NCBI RefSeq assembly: GCF_014648895.1 | Contig: NZ_BMRZ01000020.1 | Location: 1 to 64,000, forward strand | DNA: 64,000 nucleotides | Origin: Streptomyces tanashiensis | Lineage (GTDB): Bacteria > Actinomycetota > Actinomycetes > Streptomycetales > Streptomycetaceae | Direction: 5' to 3' | Shown here: positions 60,355-64,000 of the stretch, piece after piece | Position numbering within the stretch: position 1 is the stretch's first letter | Layout of the letters: each line of letters begins with the position of its first letter | The notes under the pieces: generated by a model | The model's input: only the letters and a program-made list of their open reading frames with translations | The model's database searches: none | Told to the model about the DNA's origin: nothing | Made by a program: the position numbers and the translations under genes

Positions 60355-60810
60355 ATGGACGCCGTGGACAGGCAGCTCATCCAGGCTCTGCGCGAGAACG
60401 GCCGTGCCTCGTACGCCGAGCTCGGCCGGCTCGTCGGGCTCTCCGGCCCCTCCGTCACCGACCGCATCAACCGCCTTGAGGCCGCCGGGGTCATCACCGG
60501 CTACCGCGCCACCGTCGACGCCGCCTCGCTCGGCCTCGGCGTCACCGCCCTCATCGGCATCTCGCTCTCCGACGCCGCCGACCACGAGGACGTGGCCCGC
60601 CGGCTCAAGGACCTCGCCGAGATCGAGGACTGCTGGTTCATCGCCGGCGACGACTCCTTCATGCTCAAGGTGCGCGCGAACGACGTCGACGGCCTGGAGA
60701 AGACGATCCGCCGGCTCTCCGGCACCAAGGGCGTCTCCCGCACCCGTACGACGATCGTGCTCTCCACCAAGTGGGAGAACCGGGTCGGGGAGCTGCCCGA
60801 AGAGGGCTGA
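60355..60810 (+). CDS. Lrp/AsnC-family transcriptional regulator
   Basis: This 151-residue regulator has an N-terminal helix-turn-helix (DRQLIQALRENGRASYAELG, then LVGLSGPSVTDRINRLEAAG) and a C-terminal RAM (regulation of amino acid metabolism) domain ending TTIVLSTKWENRVGELPEE. ATG at 60355 has GGAAGG nine bases upstream; ATG at 60337 lacks one. It is placed between mqnM and mqnE and may regulate them, but the ligand is unknown. Confidence 0.86.
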   Translation: MDAVDRQLIQALRENGRASYAELGRLVGLSGPSVTDRINRLEAAGVITGYRATVDAASLGLGVTALIGISLSDAADHEDVARRLKDLAEIEDCWFIAGDDSFMLKVRANDVDGLEKTIRRLSGTKGVSRTRTTIVLSTKWENRVGELPEEG

Positions 60811-60901
60811 CGCGAAGCGGCAATGGGGGTACCTCCCGCCCGAAGGGTGGGGGAGTACGGTGGTCAAGCCTGAAATCGGAGACAAAGGGAGGCGGCCGGA
60901 G

Positions 60902-62065
60902 ATGGACGCTGGGCTCAAGCGGGAGCTGGAGCAGAAGGTCCGGGACGGTGAGCGGCTGAGCCGTGAGGACGGCATCGCCCTGTACGAGTCCGACGACCTC
61001 GCCTGGCTCGGCGGTCTGGCCCACGAGGTCCGGACCCGCAAGAACGGCGACGTGGTCCACTTCAATGTCAACCGGCATCTGAACATGACCAACGTCTGCA
61101 CCGCCTCCTGCGCCTACTGCTCCTTCCAGCGCAAGCCGGGCGAGAAGGACGCGTACACCATGCGCATCGAGGAGGCCGTGCGCCTCGCGAAGGCGATGGA
61201 GAACGAGAACCTCACCGAGCTCCACATCGTCAACGGGCTGCACCCCAACCTGCCCTGGCGCTACTACCCGCGCTCCCTCTCCGAGCTCAAGAAGGCCCTG
61301 CCGAACGTCTCCCTCAAGGCGTTCACGGCCACCGAGATCCACCACTTCGAGACGATCTCCGGCCTCTCCGCCTCCGAGATCCTCGACGAGCTGATCGAGG
61401 CCGGTCTGGAGTCCCTGACCGGCGGCGGCGCCGAGATCTTCGACTGGGAGGTCCGGCAGCACATCGTGGACCACCGCACCCACTGGGAGGACTGGTCCCG
61501 GATCCACCGGCTCGCCCACGAGAAGGGGCTCAAGACCCCCTCGACCATGCTCTACGGGCACATCGAGGAGCCGCGCCACCGCGTGGACCACGTGCTGCGG
61601 CTCCGTGAGCTCCAGGACGAGACCGGCGGCTTCCAGGTCTTCATCCCGCTGCGCTACCAGCACGACTTCGTGGACATGCAGGACGGCAAGGTCCGCAACA
61701 AGCTCCAGGCGCGCACCACGATGGCGACCGGCGCCGAGGCCCTGAAGACCTTCGCGGTCTCCCGGCTCCTCTTCGACAACGTGCCGCACGTCAAGGTCTT
61801 CTGGGTCATGCACGGCGTCCAGACGGCGCAGCTGGCGCTCCAGCACGGCGCCGACGACATGGACGGCTCGGTCGTCGAGTACAAGATCACGCACGACGCC
61901 GACAACTACGGCACGCCGAACAAGCTGGGCCGCGAGGACCTGCTCGAACTGATCCGTGACGCGGGCTTCCGGCCGGTCGAGCGGAACACGCGGTACGAGA
62001 TCATCCGCGAGTACGCGGGCCCGGACGCGGACCGGCGCGAGACGCCGCAGGCCATGCGGTTCTGA
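60902..62065 (+). CDS. mqnE: Aminofutalosine synthase MqnE
   Basis: This 387-residue radical-SAM enzyme joins the enolpyruvyl benzoate product of MqnA to SAM-derived adenosine, giving aminofutalosine. The iron-sulfur motif CTASCAYCSF is CX3CX2C (Cys66, Cys70, Cys73). NVNRHLNMTNVC and GGGAEIFDWEVRQ are family features. The length matches MqnE. It lies 91 bases beyond the lrp gene with GGAGG upstream and completes a local menaquinone gene group. Confidence 0.93.
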   Translation: MDAGLKRELEQKVRDGERLSREDGIALYESDDLAWLGGLAHEVRTRKNGDVVHFNVNRHLNMTNVCTASCAYCSFQRKPGEKDAYTMRIEEAVRLAKAMENENLTELHIVNGLHPNLPWRYYPRSLSELKKALPNVSLKAFTATEIHHFETISGLSASEILDELIEAGLESLTGGGAEIFDWEVRQHIVDHRTHWEDWSRIHRLAHEKGLKTPSTMLYGHIEEPRHRVDHVLRLRELQDETGGFQVFIPLRYQHDFVDMQDGKVRNKLQARTTMATGAEALKTFAVSRLLFDNVPHVKVFWVMHGVQTAQLALQHGADDMDGSVVEYKITHDADNYGTPNKLGREDLLELIRDAGFRPVERNTRYEIIREYAGPDADRRETPQAMRF

Positions 62066-62081
62066 CGACGCGGCTTCGTGA

Positions 62082-62117
62082 CGGAAGGGCCGGCGGGATC
62101 TCCCGCCGGCCCTTCCG
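62082..62117. terminator. Terminator between mqnE and the GNAT gene
   Basis: A 17-bp GC-rich stem (62082-62098 with 62101-62117, a two-base apex) lies between convergent genes. Confidence 0.85.
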
Positions 62118-62122
62118 CCGTC

Positions 62123-62656
62123 TCAGGCGAGGGGCAGCAGCATGATGATGTCGTCGCGGTCGTCGCCGGGCGCGACCCGGATCGCGTCGGGGACGCGGCC
62201 GACCTCCTTGTAGCCGGACTTGGCGTAGAAGCCGTCGACGCCGGTGCCGCCGCGGCAGGTCAGCCGGATCGCCTCGATCGCCTCGAAGCCCCCGGCGGTA
62301 CGGGCGGTGTGCTCGACCGCCGCCATGAGGTCGCGGCCGTACCCCCTGCCCTGGTGCCGGGGGTGGACCATCACGGTGTAGAGCCACACCCAGTGGGTCA
62401 TCAGCGGGTGGGTGTTGAAGGTGAAGAAGGCGGTCGCGGCGACCCGGCCGTCCTCGTCGCGGCCGACGAGGAGGCGGGTGCCGCCCTCGCTCATCGCGAC
62501 GAGGTGCTTGAGCAGGGCGGGACGTATCTCCTCGGGGGTCACCGGGGGTACAAAGCCGACGGCGCCGCCCGCGTTGGAGACGTCGGCCCAGAGGGAGAGC
62601 ACGCCGTCGCGCAGGGCGGGGTCGACTGCCGGGTCCACCTCGAACGTAAGGGTCAT
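62123..62656 (-). CDS. GNAT-family N-acetyltransferase
   Basis: This 177-residue acetyltransferase has VAATAFFTFNTHPLMTHWVW in the core and the acetyl-CoA loop HPRHQGRGYGRDLMAAVEHTA. IEAIRLTCRGGTGVDGFYAKSGYKEVG is the usual final strand-helix motif. The N-terminal 50 residues are atypical and may bind substrate. No partner is evident. Confidence 0.82.
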   Translation of the reverse strand: MTLTFEVDPAVDPALRDGVLSLWADVSNAGGAVGFVPPVTPEEIRPALLKHLVAMSEGGTRLLVGRDEDGRVAATAFFTFNTHPLMTHWVWLYTVMVHPRHQGRGYGRDLMAAVEHTARTAGGFEAIEAIRLTCRGGTGVDGFYAKSGYKEVGRVPDAIRVAPGDDRDDIIMLLPLA

Positions 62657-62792
62657 TGAGCAAGCTTATCTATTACTTCCGGGGTGCTCAAGAGGCCCGG
62701 TCCCGGGTCGCCGGCCGTCGCGTGCTTCACTGGAGGACGTTCGCCCCCTCAGGGGAACTTCGGGATCTTTCGGAACGGAAGAGTGGACTGAC

Positions 62793-63059
62793 ATGCTCCG
62801 CTACACGCTGATGCGGCTCGGGATCTTCGCCGGGTGCTTCCTCGCCCTGTGGGGTCTCGTCTACGTCGGCGTGCTCCCGCGCGGCCTGGGCGACTCGAAC
62901 CTGCTCTGGGTCCTCGTCCTCTCCATCGTCGTCTCCGCCCCGCTGAGCTTCGTCCTCCTGCGCAAGGTGCGGGACGAGGCGAGCGCCGAGGTCGTGGCGA
63001 AGGTCGACCGCGCGAAGAGCCGGCTGAACGCTAACCGCTCCCAGGAGGACGCGCTGTAG
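62793..63059 (+). CDS. DUF4229 domain-containing membrane protein
   Basis: This 88-residue protein has two membrane helices (YTLMRLGIFAGCFLALWGLV and NLLWVLVLSIVVSAPLSFVL) and a basic cytosolic tail (KVRDEASAEVVAKVDRAKSR). DUF4229 has no known function and is common in actinobacteria. It is followed by a hairpin at 63097-63135. Confidence 0.85.
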   Translation: MLRYTLMRLGIFAGCFLALWGLVYVGVLPRGLGDSNLLWVLVLSIVVSAPLSFVLLRKVRDEASAEVVAKVDRAKSRLNANRSQEDAL

Positions 63060-63096
63060 ACGCATAAGGGCTGCGTAAGCTTCCTCACAGGCGTCA

Positions 63097-63135
63097 CACC
63101 CCAGGCAGGGCCTTCCAAGGCTCCGGCCTGGGGTG
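63097..63135 (+). terminator. Terminator after the DUF4229 gene
   Basis: A 10-bp outer stem (CACCCCAGGC with GCCTGGGGTG) encloses a smaller GCCTT-CC-AAGGC hairpin and is followed by TTCTG. It probably ends the DUF4229 transcript. Confidence 0.7.
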
Positions 63136-63170
63136 TTCTGCGTTTCGGAGGCGAAAGGGTGCCTCTGCAC

Positions 63171-63214
63171 CTCAAAGAAGGGCTTTGAGGTTCTCAAAGT
63201 TCAAGTGTTAACGT
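63171..63214 (+). promoter_or_regulatory. Promoter with CTCAAAG/CTTTGAG palindromes
   Basis: The heptamer CTCAAAG occurs at 63171-63177 and 63193-63199 and its reverse complement CTTTGAG at 63183-63189, making two overlapping palindromes. A promoter candidate, TTGAGG (63185-63190) and TTAACG (63208-63213) with 17 bases between, overlaps them. It would start transcription very near the GTG of the leader peptide at 63222. Confidence 0.6.
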
Positions 63215-63221
63215 GTTCGAC

Positions 63222-63329
63222 GTGAAGACAGCAGTGCGCCCCTCTCATGTCGCGAGCACCCCGCTCGTGGCGCGCCTGCACGTCGATCTCTGCCGCTGTA
63301 TGTCCGCGGTCTGTTGCCGCGCGCTCTGA
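63222..63329 (+). CDS. Cysteine-rich putative leader peptide
   Basis: This 35-residue frame (GTG start) contains SHVASTPLVARLHVDLC and ends CRCMSAVCCRAL, with four Cys codons among its last 12 (Cys24, 26, 31, 32). It matches the HVDLCR-type putative leader peptides of Streptomyces, which I recall lying before sulfur/cysteine genes. The promoter candidate predicts a leaderless or nearly leaderless mRNA. Stalling at scarce Cys-tRNA could control the symporter 88 bases downstream. A pairing segment GCGGC...GCCGC follows the stop. Confidence 0.75.
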   Translation: MKTAVRPSHVASTPLVARLHVDLCRCMSAVCCRAL

Positions 63330-63417
63330 TCCGGCATCATGCAGCGGCCCGCGCCCGAGCGCGTGTGTGCCGCACCCCCGTCCCGTATTGCCCGATACGC
63401 ACCTGTGGAGTGTGCCT

Positions 63418-64000
63418 GTGTCCGCGTCCGCGTCCGAGACGAAGTCCCCGGCTTCCTCGCGCATACCGAAGGTCCCCTTCTGGGCCCAGATCATCGCCGG
63501 TCTGGCCCTCGGCGCCCTGCTCGGCTGGGTCGCCCGCAGCCAGGACGTCTCCTGGCTGAAGGAGACCCTAGGCCAGATCGGCGACATCTTCGTCCAGCTG
63601 CTCAAGCTGGCCGTCGCCCCGCTCGTCTTCTTCGCGATCCTGGTCTCGATCACCAACCTGCGGAAGGTGAACAACGCCGCCCGGCTCGCCACCCGCACCC
63701 TGCTCTGGTTCATGATCACCTCGCTGATCGCGGTCGGCATCGGCCTCGCGATCGGCCTCCTCACCAACCCGGGCGCCGGCACCGGCCTCACCCCGCAGGA
63801 CGGCAAGCTGCCGAAGCGCGAGGGCTCCTGGATCGACTTCCTCACCGGCATCATCCCGACGGACGTCATCACGCCCTTCACCGAGCTGAACGTCCTCCAG
63901 ATCGTCTTCATGGCCGCCGTCGCCGGCATCGCCGCCCTCAAGCTCGGCGACCGCGCCAAGCCGATCCTCACCCTCTCCGAGTCGGTCCTGGAGCTCCTCC
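63418..64000 (+). CDS. Dicarboxylate/amino-acid:cation symporter (DAACS), truncated by the window
   Basis: The first 194 codons of a secondary transporter are visible. After a Ser-rich start come the first membrane segments (FWAQIIAGLALGALLGWVAR, IFVQLLKLAVAPLVFFAILV, LWFMITSLIAVGIGLAIGLL). LLKLAVAPLVFFAILVSI is the conserved second helix of DctA/GltP/TcyP transporters. TcyP members import L-cystine; others take C4-dicarboxylates or glutamate. The Cys-rich leader upstream favours cystine. GTG at 63418 has GGAG seven bases upstream. Confidence 0.85.
   Translation, partial: MSASASETKSPASSRIPKVPFWAQIIAGLALGALLGWVARSQDVSWLKETLGQIGDIFVQLLKLAVAPLVFFAILVSITNLRKVNNAARLATRTLLWFMITSLIAVGIGLAIGLLTNPGAGTGLTPQDGKLPKREGSWIDFLTGIIPTDVITPFTELNVLQIVFMAAVAGIAALKLGDRAKPILTLSESVLELL

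Noticed and set aside
1..64000. tRNA genes, CRISPR arrays, IS elements, prophage or biosynthetic cluster genes
   Set aside because: I looked for tRNA-like GGTTCRA motifs, repeated spacer arrays, transposase/integrase motifs and PKS/NRPS genes and found none.

Overview
This window is chromosomal DNA of a Streptomyces species. Base composition is very G+C rich with strong third-position GC bias, GTG and TTG starts are common, and marker genes of the genus are present: the sporulation sigma factor BldN with its anti-sigma factor RsbN, the redox repressor Rex with its operator, a class I lysyl-tRNA synthetase, a futalosine-type menaquinone (mqn) cluster and System II cytochrome c maturation. I saw no transposase, integrase, prophage gene, CRISPR array or tRNA.

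Layout. 1-262: end of an rRNA operon (23S 3' end, 5S, strong terminator). 281-7144: HAD phosphatase, MFS transporter, AcuC-like deacetylase, a conserved putative phosphatase, a small MerR/excisionase-type regulator, a 32-residue basic ribosome-associated protein (bS22 type), an NAD-dependent epimerase and an acyltransferase. 7212-9549: rsbN and bldN, with a BldN-type promoter in front of rsbN. 9994-18782: HAD-IB phosphatase, glutaredoxin-like protein, then rex-hemA-hemC-hemD coupled by overlapping start and stop codons behind a Rex operator, hemB, and two DUF proteins. 18834-22501: divergent argS and lysS. 22761-27217: DUF2637 membrane protein, two DUF3558 lipoproteins, rtcB. 27287-40052: a more variable stretch rich in regulators (TetR, MarR, AraC, MerR) next to oxidoreductases, acetyltransferases and transporters, including a KimA-like potassium importer. 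40323-48014: hemL, a histidine phosphatase, a NodB-type lipoprotein and the cytochrome c maturation set tlpA-ccdA-resB-ccsB. 48052-56956: accessory genes, notably a membrane-anchored ligand-binding protein paired with an AAA-type ATPase, and a yeast-type cytosine deaminase overlapping an IPNS-like oxygenase. 57046-62065: mqnL-mqnP-mqnM, a Lrp regulator and mqnE. 62123-64000: acetyltransferase, DUF4229 protein, and a cysteine-rich leader peptide ahead of a truncated DAACS symporter.

How it fits together. Rex, hemACDB/hemL, tlpA-ccdA-resB-ccsB and the mqn genes all serve respiratory electron transfer (NADH sensing, heme, cytochrome c, menaquinone). BldN/RsbN serve aerial development. The most interesting less-described candidates are the Cys-leader/symporter unit at the right end, the deaminase/oxygenase pair, the ligand-binding protein/ATPase pair, a three-site TetR operator cluster, and a short upstream ORF that echoes the HemL N-terminus.
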